64,000 nucleotides of DNA, taken from contig NZ_BMVP01000006.1 in assembly GCF_014650775.1 (NCBI RefSeq), positions 269,407 to 333,406 of the forward strand, read 5' to 3'. Below are positions 8,635 through 16,674 of the stretch, in pieces (position 1 is the first letter of the stretch; each line of letters starts with the position of its first letter). The notes below the pieces were generated by a model. The model was not told the origin of the DNA. It saw only the letters and a list, made by a program, of their open reading frames with translations, and ran no database searches. The position numbers and the translations under genes were made by a program. This stretch comes from Streptomyces cirratus (lineage in GTDB: Bacteria > Actinomycetota > Actinomycetes > Streptomycetales > Streptomycetaceae).

Positions 8635-9804
8635 TCACCGGAAGGCGTCGAGGCCGGTGAGCGCCTTGCCCAGCACCAACTGGTGCATCTCCACGGTCCC
8701 CTCGTAGGTGAGGACCGATTCCAGGTTGGTGGCGTGCCGCATGACGGGGTATTCGAGCGAGATCCCGTTGGCACCCAGGATGGTCCGCGCGGTGCGGCAG
8801 ATGTCGATGGCCTCGCGGACGTTGTTGAGCTTTCCGAAACTGATCTGCTCCGGGCGCAGGGTGCCCGCGTCCATGCGCCGGCCCAGGTGGTGGGCGAGCA
8901 GGATGCCCTTGTGCAGTTCCAGTGCCATGTCCGCGAGCTTGGCCTGGGTGAGCTGGAAGCCGCCGATCGGCTTGCCGAACTGCTCGCGCGTCTTCGCGTA
9001 GTCGAGCGCGGCCTCGAAACTGGCGCGGGCCGCGCCCATGGAACCCCAGATGATCCCGTAACGGGCGTGACTGAGGCAGCCCAGCGGTCCCTTGAGGCCG
9101 GTGACGCCTGGCAGTACCGCGTCCGCGGGCAGCCGTACGTCGTCCATCACCAGCTCGCTGGTCACCGACGCGCGCAGCGACCACTTGTGCTTGATCTCCG
9201 GCGCGGAGAAACCCGCGCTGTCGGTGGGGACGGCGAAGCCGCGGATCCCCTCGTCGGTCTGCGCCCACACCACGGCGACGGCGGCGACGCTGCCGTTGGT
9301 GATCCACATCTTGCGGCCGTTCAGCACCCAGTCGGTGCCGTCGCGCTTGGCGTAGGTGCGCATCGCGGCCGGGTCGGAGCCGACGTCGGGCTCGGTCAGC
9401 CCGAAGCAGCCGATCATTTCGCCGGCCGCCATGCCGGGGAGCCAGCGCTGCTTCTGCTCCTCGGAGCCGTAGCGGTGGATCGCGTACATGGCGAGCGAGC
9501 CCTGTACGGAGACCAGGGACCGGATCCCGGAGTCGGCGGCCTCCAGTTCCAGGCAGGCCAGCCCGTACTGCACGGCACTGGCCCCGGCGCACCCGTAGCC
9601 CTGCAGGGACATCCCGAGCGCCCCGATGCCGCCGAGTTCCCGGGCCAGCTCCCGGATCGCGGGCAGCTCACCGCGCTCGTACCAGTCGGCGATCTGCGGC
9701 AGTACCCGGTCGGTGGCCCAGCCGCGCACGGTGTCGCGGATGGCGAGGTCCTCGGGGCTGAGCAACTCGTCGAGCCCGAGCGGATCGGTGGGTACGAAGG
9801 ACAC
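8635..9804 (-). CDS. gcdH: Acyl-CoA dehydrogenase, glutaryl-CoA dehydrogenase-like
   Basis: This 389-residue flavoenzyme contains the standard acyl-CoA dehydrogenase modules: an N-terminal helical domain, a middle beta domain with CFGLTEPDVGSD and WVLNGRKMWITNG, and a C-terminal FAD/CoA domain. The catalytic base is the Glu in TYEGTVEMHQLVLG, the position used by glutaryl-CoA dehydrogenases. That family oxidises and decarboxylates glutaryl-CoA to crotonyl-CoA in lysine and tryptophan breakdown, passing electrons to ETF. No other lysine-degradation gene is adjacent, so substrate is inferred from sequence type. It converges with the SepF-like gene, 9 bases away. Confidence 0.88.
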   Translation of the reverse strand: MSFVPTDPLGLDELLSPEDLAIRDTVRGWATDRVLPQIADWYERGELPAIRELARELGGIGALGMSLQGYGCAGASAVQYGLACLELEAADSGIRSLVSVQGSLAMYAIHRYGSEEQKQRWLPGMAAGEMIGCFGLTEPDVGSDPAAMRTYAKRDGTDWVLNGRKMWITNGSVAAVAVVWAQTDEGIRGFAVPTDSAGFSAPEIKHKWSLRASVTSELVMDDVRLPADAVLPGVTGLKGPLGCLSHARYGIIWGSMGAARASFEAALDYAKTREQFGKPIGGFQLTQAKLADMALELHKGILLAHHLGRRMDAGTLRPEQISFGKLNNVREAIDICRTARTILGANGISLEYPVMRHATNLESVLTYEGTVEMHQLVLGKALTGLDAFR

Positions 9805-9875
9805 GTGGCCTCCCGGCGGCCGTGGGACGGAAACCTAGCGCCGCAAGTTTCTCCCTCGGGGACCCGCCGGTCCAG

Positions 9876-9935
9876 CCCTGCCCGGTCCGGCCCTGCCCGG
9901 TCCGGCCGTTCGCGAGCCGGCCCTTCGCGAGCCGG
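9876..9935. repeat. Four tandem 15-bp units
   Basis: CCCTGCCCGGTCCGG occurs twice in perfect tandem (9876-9890 and 9891-9905). Two related 15-mers ending in CGAGCCGG follow (9906-9920 and 9921-9935). The units lie in the 151-bp gap between the MFS gene end and the gcdH start. Confidence 0.8.
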
Positions 9936-9955
9936 CCGTTCCGTTCGAGCCGCTC

Positions 9956-11620
9956 TCAGGCCCGGCGCCCCGCCGCGTCGCACTCGGCCTGCGCGCCGGC
10001 CTGGCGGCCCTGCGGCGGCACCCGCACCGCCTCGCCCGACGGCTCACCGCACTCCATCACCCTCGGCAGCTTCAACGCCATCACCGCCCCGACGAACAGC
10101 AGCCCCGCGCTCACCAGCAGCGTCACGTGCAGCCCGTGCACGAACGAGTTCCGCGCCGCCGCGTACAGCGACTCCCCCGCCGCCCCGCCCAGCCGCGCCG
10201 CGATCCGGTACGCCTCGCCCAGGGAGTGCGCCGCGTTCTCCGAGTCGCCGGCCGGCACGCCCGGTACCTGCGTCAGCCCCGGAGCGTACGCGGCGTTCAT
10301 CACGCTCCCCAGCAGCGCGATGCCCATGCCCGCGCCGAGCTGGTACGAGGTCTCCCCTATTGAGGCGGCCCCGCCCGCCTTGGCCGCCGGCACCTCATTG
10401 AGCATGGACTCGTACGCCGCGAACAGCGTCGTCTGGAGCCCGAAGCCCAGCAGCACGAACCCGACCGTCAGCAGCACCGGCCGGTCCTGCTGGCCCATCA
10501 GCGTCAGCAGCAGCACCGCGCAGGCGGTCAGCACGAAGCCCAGCGAGACCATCGTGCGCGGCCCGATCCGCTGGAGCGTGTACGAGCCGGTCGCGCCGGC
10601 GGCCATGGCGGCGAAGGTCAGCGGCAGCAGCCGCAGGCCCGTCCGGAGCGGGCTCAGGTGCAGCACCAGCTGGAGGTACTGGACGGCGATCAGCTCCAGG
10701 CCCACCAGCGCCAGCATGGCCAGCACGATGCAGCCGACCGACGTCGAGAAGGCGGCGCGGGAGAACATCCGCATGTCGATCAGCGGGTGGGCCCGCCGCC
10801 TCTGGCGCCGCACGAACAGCACGAGCAGCGCCACGCCGAGCGCCAGCGGCAGCAGCGCCTGCGGGTCGGCGAGCGCCCGCTCCGCGCCGAGCCGCTTGAC
10901 CCCGAGCACCGCCCCGAGCACGCCGCCGGCCGCCATCAGCGCACCCAGCACGTCCCAGGGCCCGTCGGCGGAGCCCTTCGACTCGGGCAGCAGCCAGCGG
11001 CCGACCGGGAGGATCAGTGCCATCAGCGGGATGTTGATGAGGAAGACCGAACCCCACCAGAAGTGCTGGACGAGGAACCCGCCGAGCACCGGTCCGCTCG
11101 CCGCGCCGATCGCGGCGACGGCGGTCCATATCCCGATGGCGAGCGCCCGCTCCCGCCGGTCGGGGAAGACCTGGCGCAGGATCGACAGGGTGGCCGGCAT
11201 GATCATCGCGCCGCCGACCCCGAGCAGGGCGCGCGCGGCGATCAGGACCTGCGCGTTGTCGGCCAGGGCCGCGATCGCGGAGGCGACGCCGAAGAGTCCG
11301 TAGCCGCACAGGAGTATGCGGCGGCGTCCGACCCGGTCGCCGAGGGTGCCGAAGAGGATCAGCAGCGCCGCGCACACCAGGGGGTAGGCGTCGACGATCC
11401 ACAGGAGTTCCATCGCCCCGGGGCGCAGGTCCTCGGTGACGGAGGGGACGGCGACGTGCAGGATCGTCGCGTCGAGCGCGACCAGCACGAGGCTCACGCA
11501 CAGCACGCCCAGCACCAGCCAGCGGTTGGTCCCGCCGGAGACGGCGCTGATCCGCTGCCAGGCAGCGGCGGGGGAAACCGGAGGGCGCTCACCGTCGCCG
11601 GTCGTGTTCGTCCCCGACAT
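9956..11620 (-). CDS. DHA2-family (14-helix) MFS drug efflux transporter
   Basis: This 554-residue polytopic membrane protein has about 14 hydrophobic helices. MFS motif A (GTLGDRVGRRR), the LDATILHVAVP segment after helix 1 and motif C (GPVLGGFL) are visible, as in EmrB/QacA-type proton antiporters. Such pumps export antibiotics, dyes or lipophilic cations. The C-terminal ~35 residues are hydrophilic. GGGAGGT precedes the ATG. The gene is divergent from the mannosyltransferase gene; no TetR-type regulator is adjacent. Substrate cannot be told from sequence. Confidence 0.9.
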   Translation of the reverse strand: MSGTNTTGDGERPPVSPAAAWQRISAVSGGTNRWLVLGVLCVSLVLVALDATILHVAVPSVTEDLRPGAMELLWIVDAYPLVCAALLILFGTLGDRVGRRRILLCGYGLFGVASAIAALADNAQVLIAARALLGVGGAMIMPATLSILRQVFPDRRERALAIGIWTAVAAIGAASGPVLGGFLVQHFWWGSVFLINIPLMALILPVGRWLLPESKGSADGPWDVLGALMAAGGVLGAVLGVKRLGAERALADPQALLPLALGVALLVLFVRRQRRRAHPLIDMRMFSRAAFSTSVGCIVLAMLALVGLELIAVQYLQLVLHLSPLRTGLRLLPLTFAAMAAGATGSYTLQRIGPRTMVSLGFVLTACAVLLLTLMGQQDRPVLLTVGFVLLGFGLQTTLFAAYESMLNEVPAAKAGGAASIGETSYQLGAGMGIALLGSVMNAAYAPGLTQVPGVPAGDSENAAHSLGEAYRIAARLGGAAGESLYAAARNSFVHGLHVTLLVSAGLLFVGAVMALKLPRVMECGEPSGEAVRVPPQGRQAGAQAECDAAGRRA

Positions 11621-11901
11621 GCATGTACCTCCCAGATGATCCCTCGCACCCGGCGGACCAGCGTCTTGTGGAGCCGCGGAGGGTGGTGCGCTTGCGGCGT
11701 CCTGCGGGGTCCGGCATCGACTCGCGCGAGTGAAGGGTCAGCGTACGCGAGTTCGTCCGTCCGACACGTGGTCAAGCTCTCATCGCCCCGACGGCCTCCC
11801 TGTGGTGTGTGCCACTCCGCTTCTCCCCTCTCCTTGCACGCACGGCGGCCGTCCGGGGTTGCGGTCCGGGGCCCCCGCGCGGCGCGTCGATAATCGTCCC
11901 C

Positions 11902-13011
11902 GTGAAAGACCTCGTATTGCGCCGGGCCGCGCCCGCTCTGACCGCGTTCGCGGCGATACGGCTGCTCGGGCTGGCCGTGCTCGCCGTGTGGTGCGCGGCG
12001 GCCGGCAGCAGCCCGCACACCTTGCTCTCGGCGCGCTGGGATTCGCTCTGGTACGCCCGCATCGCCGTCGAGGGCTACGGGTACGAGGTGGTCCTGCCGA
12101 ACGGCGGCGTCCATTCCAACCTGGCGTTCTTCCCGCTGCTGCCCTGGCTGGAGCGGCTCGTCGCCGCGCCCACCGGTCTGTCGTACGGCTCCGCGGGCCT
12201 GGTGGTGTCGGCGGTTGCGGGGTTCGCGGCGGCCTGGGGGATCTTCGCCGTCGCCTCCCACCTCTACGGGCGCCGGGCCGGGGTTCTGGCGGTGGCGCTG
12301 TGGGCGGCCCTGCCCGTCGCCGTGGTGCAGTCCATGGCGTACAGCGAGTCGCTGTTCACCGCGCTGGCCGCCTGGGCTCTGTACGGGGCGCTGCGCGGGC
12401 GGTGGCTGACGGCCGGCCTGCTCGCGGCCGGGGCGGGACTGACCCGCCCGGTCGGCGCCGCGGTGGTCGCGGCGGTGTGGGTGGCGGCCGCGTCTGCCGT
12501 GCGGCGCGGCGAGCGGTCCTGGCGGATGGCGGCCGGGGTCCTGCTGGCCCCGTTGGGCGCGGCGGCGTACGTCCTGTGGGTCGGCGCGCGCACGGGGACC
12601 GGACTGCTCGGCTACCTGGACGTGCAGGCCGGCTGGGGCAACGGCTTCGACGGGGGCCTGGCCTTCGCCCGGTTCATCGGGGCCCGCCTGGCGTCGCCGG
12701 CGTTCCCCGCCGGTGTGGGGCTGGTCGCCGGGGTGCTGCTGGTGCTGTGGCTGTACGGGCTGTGCGTCCGGCAGCGCCAGCCCGCCGCCCTGCTGGTGTA
12801 CTGCGGGATCGTGGTGGCGCTGGCGCTGTGCGCGTCCGGGTACTTCGGCTCCAAGCCGCGGCTGCTGCTGCCCGCCTTCCCGCTGTTGCTTCCGGTGGCG
12901 GCGGCTCTGGCCGAGTGGCGGACGGGGCGGGCGGGCGCCGTGCCGGGTGCACTGGCCCTGGTGTCGGCGGTGTACGGGGCCTTCTGGCTGAACGGGTCGG
13001 GGCCCCCGTAA
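11902..13011 (+). CDS. PIG-V-like membrane mannosyltransferase
   Basis: This 369-residue membrane protein has about nine hydrophobic segments. The first extracytoplasmic loop contains SARWDSLWYARIA followed by HSNLAFFPLLPWLERL, the pattern of GT-C enzymes related to PIG-V (GPI mannosyltransferase 2) that use polyprenyl-phosphate sugars. In actinobacteria such proteins are expected to mannosylate lipids or proteins on the outer face. GTG at 11902 is taken as start, since upstream in-frame codons encode a Pro/Gly/Arg-rich stretch not expected for this fold. Acceptor and sugar are unproven. A PAP2 phosphatase gene follows on the same strand after 239 bases. Confidence 0.75.
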   Translation: MKDLVLRRAAPALTAFAAIRLLGLAVLAVWCAAAGSSPHTLLSARWDSLWYARIAVEGYGYEVVLPNGGVHSNLAFFPLLPWLERLVAAPTGLSYGSAGLVVSAVAGFAAAWGIFAVASHLYGRRAGVLAVALWAALPVAVVQSMAYSESLFTALAAWALYGALRGRWLTAGLLAAGAGLTRPVGAAVVAAVWVAAASAVRRGERSWRMAAGVLLAPLGAAAYVLWVGARTGTGLLGYLDVQAGWGNGFDGGLAFARFIGARLASPAFPAGVGLVAGVLLVLWLYGLCVRQRQPAALLVYCGIVVALALCASGYFGSKPRLLLPAFPLLLPVAAALAEWRTGRAGAVPGALALVSAVYGAFWLNGSGPP

Positions 13012-13037
13012 GGGCCGCGGACCGGCGGGGTGATCAC

Positions 13038-13059
13038 GGAATGGATCATTCCGATCCAT
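13038..13059. promoter_or_regulatory. Overlapping palindromes, possible operator
   Basis: GGAATG-GAT-CATTCC overlaps ATGGATC-ATTCC-GATCCAT, giving two nested inverted repeats in 22 bases. They lie 27 bases after the mannosyltransferase stop and 191 bases before the PAP2 start, in a locally AT-richer stretch. Confidence 0.4.
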
Positions 13060-13250
13060 GTTTGAGCAAAGTGATCGAGCGGCGGCGATAAACTGCGAGT
13101 AAGTGTGCAGACAATTACCGCGCGCGAGTTCCAACCACTGCCGGAATAACGGGAATTAAGTACCGCGTGAGACCAACTCCACATCACATGGTCATCACAA
13201 AGCCCGCGATTCGCCCGGGCCGCCCTTCGCCGCGCGGTAACGTCGATTGA

Positions 13251-14273
13251 GTGCGTACCGACCAAATCCTGACCCGTCTGGAGCGGGTCTTCGCCCGGCT
13301 GGACCGGGAACCAGAGCGACCGGCCCATCTGCAAACCCCGCGGATGAGCCGGCATCGCGTCGTGCTCCTGGCATCGACCCTCGCCTTCTACATCGCGATC
13401 GTGGTGGCCGTACTGACCACGTCCTGGCTGGTCCGGCTGGACTGGCAGATCATGTTCTTCCGGCCCTACGAGCAGTGGCCGCAGCTGCACGCCTTCCTCG
13501 ACTACCTCGTGGTCCTGGGTCAGCGCGGGCCCACCGCCGTCATGGTCGCGGCCTGGCTCGGCTGGCGCTCCTGGCGCCAGCACACGCTCCGGCCCCTGAT
13601 CACGCTCGGCGTGGCTCTGCTGCTGCTGAACATCACCGTGGGCTCCGTGAAGCTCGGCCTCGGGCGGCTCGGTCCGCACTACGCCACCCAGATCGGCTCC
13701 GCCGAGCTCTTCGCGGGCGGCGATATATTCCCTTCCGGCCACACCGCCAACGCCGTCGTCACCTGGGGGATCCTGGCCTACCTGGCCTCCACCGTGGTCA
13801 CCCGGCGGGTGCTCTCACTGGTTTCGGCCATCGTCTCGCTGAGCGTCGGCGCCACCACCGTCTACCTCGGCACCCACTGGGTCAGCGACGTACTGCTCGG
13901 CTGGTCCGCCGGTCTGCTGGTGCTGCTCGCCCTGCCCTGGTTCGAGCCGCTGATCGCCCGGACCGAGGCCTACGTCTTCGAGCTGCGCGAGCGGCTGCGC
14001 AGCCGCCTGGAGGAGGGACAGGTCTCCGAGCCGGTCGCCGCCGCGCTCATCCCGCTGGTCTCCGCGGGCGGCAAGTGGCAGCTGCGGCGCACCGCCGACG
14101 CCCCGGCCGGCGGCCACGCCCCCGCGCCGCGGACCGTCGCGCACGGCGCCGCCCGGCCGCACGTCATCCGGTCCGAGCGCACTCCGGTCACCCCGGTCGG
14201 CAGCCGCCGTCCGGCGCACACCGAACGGGCCGGAGCCCGGAGCACGGCGGCCCGCCCGGTCGCGGGCGGCTGA
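13251..14273 (+). CDS. PAP2-family membrane phosphatase
   Basis: This 340-residue protein has six hydrophobic helices and the three PAP2 acid-phosphatase motifs: KLGLGRLGP near residue 134, PSGHTAN near 161-167 and YLGTHWVSDVLLG near 205-215. The catalytic His residues sit in the second and third motifs. Such enzymes remove phosphate from lipid phosphates such as undecaprenyl pyrophosphate or phosphatidate on the outer membrane face. About 100 C-terminal residues form a hydrophilic, Ala/Arg/Pro-rich cytoplasmic tail of unknown role. The start is GTG. A strong hairpin terminator follows. Substrate is not determined. Confidence 0.9.
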   Translation: MRTDQILTRLERVFARLDREPERPAHLQTPRMSRHRVVLLASTLAFYIAIVVAVLTTSWLVRLDWQIMFFRPYEQWPQLHAFLDYLVVLGQRGPTAVMVAAWLGWRSWRQHTLRPLITLGVALLLLNITVGSVKLGLGRLGPHYATQIGSAELFAGGDIFPSGHTANAVVTWGILAYLASTVVTRRVLSLVSAIVSLSVGATTVYLGTHWVSDVLLGWSAGLLVLLALPWFEPLIARTEAYVFELRERLRSRLEEGQVSEPVAAALIPLVSAGGKWQLRRTADAPAGGHAPAPRTVAHGAARPHVIRSERTPVTPVGSRRPAHTERAGARSTAARPVAGG

Positions 14274-14327
14274 GCCGCCCGACCCCTCGCGGGACGGTAC
14301 GCACGACCACCCCGCACCACGGCACCG

Positions 14328-14364
14328 CAACGGCGGGCCGGTTCACCGAACCGGCCCGCCGTTG
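14328..14364 (+). terminator. Terminator after the PAP2 gene
   Basis: CAACGGCGGGCCGGTTC pairs perfectly with its complement across a three-base loop, 54 bases after the PAP2 stop. Confidence 0.85.
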
Positions 14365-14570
14365 TCGTTCATATACCCAGCCCGTCACCCCGGCGCCAGG
14401 ACGTTCCTCCGTACCGGGTCACGCTTGTGTCACGGATTGTCGACAGTTCCCCACCGGGAAATGCGGGGGCCGGAAGGTGATTCCCTCATGTCCGGCCGGG
14501 ATCTTCGGAATTACCGCGGCAATTCCACGCGCGCTTCTCCTCACTTCCCCTCAGTTCCTCTCACTTCTCC

Positions 14571-15536
14571 TCACTTCTCCTTCACGGACCGGTCGAGAAG
14601 GTCCCGCAGGCGCCGGATCCGTTCGTTCAGCTCCACGGGCTCGACCACCTCGAACTCACAGCCGAGCATCATGAGGTGAATCACCACGACGTCGAGGTTC
14701 ACCGCCCCGGTGCGCAGCAGACAGCTCCGCTCGTCGACCGGCTCCAGGACCCCGTCGCTCGGCCCGACGGTCCGGGCGGCTTCCTCCGCCGGCACCTTGA
14801 GCCGTACCAGGGCCCGGGCGGCGTACGCGCGCTGGGACACGCCCTGGGAGACGTACGCGGCGAGGTCCTCGGCCGGGGGCGGGCGGGGGGTGAAGCGGGG
14901 GCCGTGCGGGGGCCGGGGTTCGATCCGGTCGGCCCGGAAGGTCCGCCAGTCCTCCCGGTCGAGGTCCCAGGCGACGAGGTACCAGCGCCGCTCGGTACAC
15001 ACCAGCCGGTGGGGTTCCACGGTGCGGCGGGTGACGGTGCCGTCGTGGTCGCGGTAGCCGAAGCGCAGCCGCTCGCCGTCCCGGCAGACGGCGGCGAGCC
15101 CGGTGAGGACGGCGGGGTCGACGGTGGGGCCCTGGGGCCCCCTCAGCATGGGAACGGTGAACTCGTTGAGCGCGGAGACCCTTCGGCGCAGCCGGGACGG
15201 CAGCACCTGCTCCAGCTTGGCCAGGGCCCGTACGGAGGCCTCCCCGATCCCCTCGACGCCGTTCCCGGCGGCGGTGCGCAGGCCGACGGCCACCGCGACC
15301 GCCTCGTCGTCGTCGAGCAGCAGCGGCGGCAGCTCCGCCCCGGCCCCGAGCTGGTACCCGCCACCGGTGCCGGGAGTTGCGTTGACGGGGTACCCGAGCT
15401 CCCGCAGCCGCTCCACGTCCCGTCGAACGGTCCGCGGCGTCACCCCGAGCCGCTCCCCCAAGGCGGCCCCGGTCCACTCCCGGTGAGCCTGCAACAGCGA
15501 CAACAAACGCAACAACCGCGCGGAAGTATCAAGCAT
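14571..15536 (-). CDS. HTH/WYL-domain transcriptional regulator (YafY family)
   Basis: This 321-residue regulator has an N-terminal winged helix-turn-helix (LLSLLQAHREWTGAALGERL, then VTPRTVRRDVERLRELGYPV). A WYL domain follows (RFGYRDHDGTVTRRTVEPHRL, ERRWYLVAWDLDREDWRTFR), then a C-terminal WCX module. WYL domains sense ligands, in several cases nucleic acids or nucleotides, and occur in DNA-damage and phage-defence regulators. The ATG at 15536 is chosen because the HTH begins right after it. An open frame extends 12 codons upstream. No obvious target operon flanks it. Confidence 0.88.
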   Translation of the reverse strand: MLDTSARLLRLLSLLQAHREWTGAALGERLGVTPRTVRRDVERLRELGYPVNATPGTGGGYQLGAGAELPPLLLDDDEAVAVAVGLRTAAGNGVEGIGEASVRALAKLEQVLPSRLRRRVSALNEFTVPMLRGPQGPTVDPAVLTGLAAVCRDGERLRFGYRDHDGTVTRRTVEPHRLVCTERRWYLVAWDLDREDWRTFRADRIEPRPPHGPRFTPRPPPAEDLAAYVSQGVSQRAYAARALVRLKVPAEEAARTVGPSDGVLEPVDERSCLLRTGAVNLDVVVIHLMMLGCEFEVVEPVELNERIRRLRDLLDRSVKEK

Positions 15537-15607
15537 CCCCGAATTCTCCCGCCCACCCGCCGCCCTCCCCACCCCCGCCGACCCCGTTCATTACCGCCGC
15601 CCTCTCC

Positions 15608-15684
15608 AGCCCCGCCGGCGTTTGAGGCGCGGGGTCCGGGGCGGAGCCCCGGTACCTCAGCCCCGCCGGCGTTTGAGGCGCGGA
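15608..15684. repeat. Two direct copies of the GC-rich Streptomyces intergenic repeat
   Basis: The core CCGCCGGCGTTTGAGGCGC, preceded by AGCC, occurs at 15608 and again at 15659. The first copy continues into a small hairpin (GGGG/GGAGCCCC, 15631-15650). The second overlaps the end of the Rpf/LysM gene and supplies its stop codon. The same core, also inverted, makes up the array at 49.3-50.1 kb. Confidence 0.9.
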
Positions 15685-16376
15685 GCCGGCCCCGCCGAAG
15701 CCGCCCCGCCCGGCGAAGCCACCGGCGGAGCAACCGGCGGAGCAGTCGACGGAGCAACCGGTGGAGCAGTCGACGGAGCCGCCGGCAACACCAGCATCAC
15801 CCCCACCGCCAGCGCCTCCGGCCTCCCCCCGATCACCCCCCGGTTCGCCTCGTACAGCGCCCTCCAGCCCCCCACCACCCCCCGGCGCCGCGCGATCGAG
15901 TCCAGCGACTCACCCTCCCGCACCACGTGCATCCGCCCCGCCAGCCCGTACCGCTTCGCGCACACCGGCCACGCCTCCCACCCCTGGGTGCCCAGCACGT
16001 CCTCCCCCACCCGGATCTGCTGCTCACGCCGCGCCAGATCGGCCCTCGGCGCGAAGACGAGCCCCCCGTACTCCTCCCAGGTCGACTGCCGGAACTGCAG
16101 CCCCCCGTAGAACCCGTTGCCCGTGTTGACCGACCACCGCCCGCTGCTCTCGCAGTCGGCCACGCAGTCCCAGGGCCATGTCCCGCCCGGCCCGCAGTCC
16201 CCCGGCCCCCGCCCGATCACCCCGGGGGGACCGGGCGAACCGGGCTGCGCCACCGCCACCGCGGGCCCGGGCGCCGGCGGCGGCGCGGCCGCGACCCCAC
16301 GGGAGGGGAGCACGAACACCAGCGCGGCGGCGCTGCCGGTCGCCGCCGCGGCCCACCAGGTCCGGAGGTTGCGCAT
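15657..16376 (-). CDS. Secreted Rpf-like transglycosylase with LysM domain
   Basis: This 239-residue exported protein has a signal peptide (RTWWAAAATGSAAALVFVLP), a Pro/Gly-rich linker, a resuscitation-promoting-factor fold around residues 65-110 (WDCVADCESSGRW and YGGLQFRQSTW) and a LysM motif around 150-199 (HVVREGESLDSIARRRG). The Glu in CESSGRW is the expected catalytic residue for cleaving peptidoglycan glycan strands. A repetitive Ala/Pro/Val tail follows. The last residues, PRLKRRRG, and the stop codon are encoded by the intergenic repeat described above. It is divergent from the gene at 16675. The long intervening leader has strong RNA-folding potential. Confidence 0.9.
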   Translation of the reverse strand: MRNLRTWWAAAATGSAAALVFVLPSRGVAAAPPPAPGPAVAVAQPGSPGPPGVIGRGPGDCGPGGTWPWDCVADCESSGRWSVNTGNGFYGGLQFRQSTWEEYGGLVFAPRADLARREQQIRVGEDVLGTQGWEAWPVCAKRYGLAGRMHVVREGESLDSIARRRGVVGGWRALYEANRGVIGGRPEALAVGVMLVLPAAPSTAPPVAPSTAPPVAPPVASPGGAASAGPAPRLKRRRG

Positions 16377-16501
16377 CGGGTCACGCTACGCACGCCCCCG
16401 TGCCGTCCCGCCCCGCCACGCGGCGCACCTCCGCACCCCACCCGGACGGCCGACCCGCACCCACCCCCCGAAACGGACAGCTTCGACCACCAACTGGACC
16501 C

Positions 16502-16589
16502 AACCGGCCCACAGTTGCCACGAATCAGAAGCACCCGCGGGGCGGTTCACCCTCCCGGGTGGCCGGTTCGATTCCGTTCCCTCAAACGG
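16502..16589. other. Structured leader region with competing helices
   Basis: AACCGGCC (16502-16509) can pair with GGCCGGTT (16561-16568). GAATC (16522-16526) can pair with GATTC (16570-16574), and CACCCG (16532-16537) with CGGGTG (16556-16561). CCGTT/AACGG (16574-16589) forms a separate small hairpin. The first two pairings cannot nest together, so alternative folds are possible. It lies between divergent genes and could act in the leader of either. Confidence 0.5.
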
Positions 16590-16674
16590 CGTGACCCCGC
16601 ACACCACTGCGGCGTTGTGCCCGGCGAGCCGGGACCCCCCCGGCGCCCGCTCGCCTAGTCCGAGGAGCCACCCC

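Noticed and set aside
16551..16580. tRNA-like T-loop (GGTTCGATTCC)
   Set aside because: Flanking bases do not form a T-stem, acceptor stem or anticodon arm.
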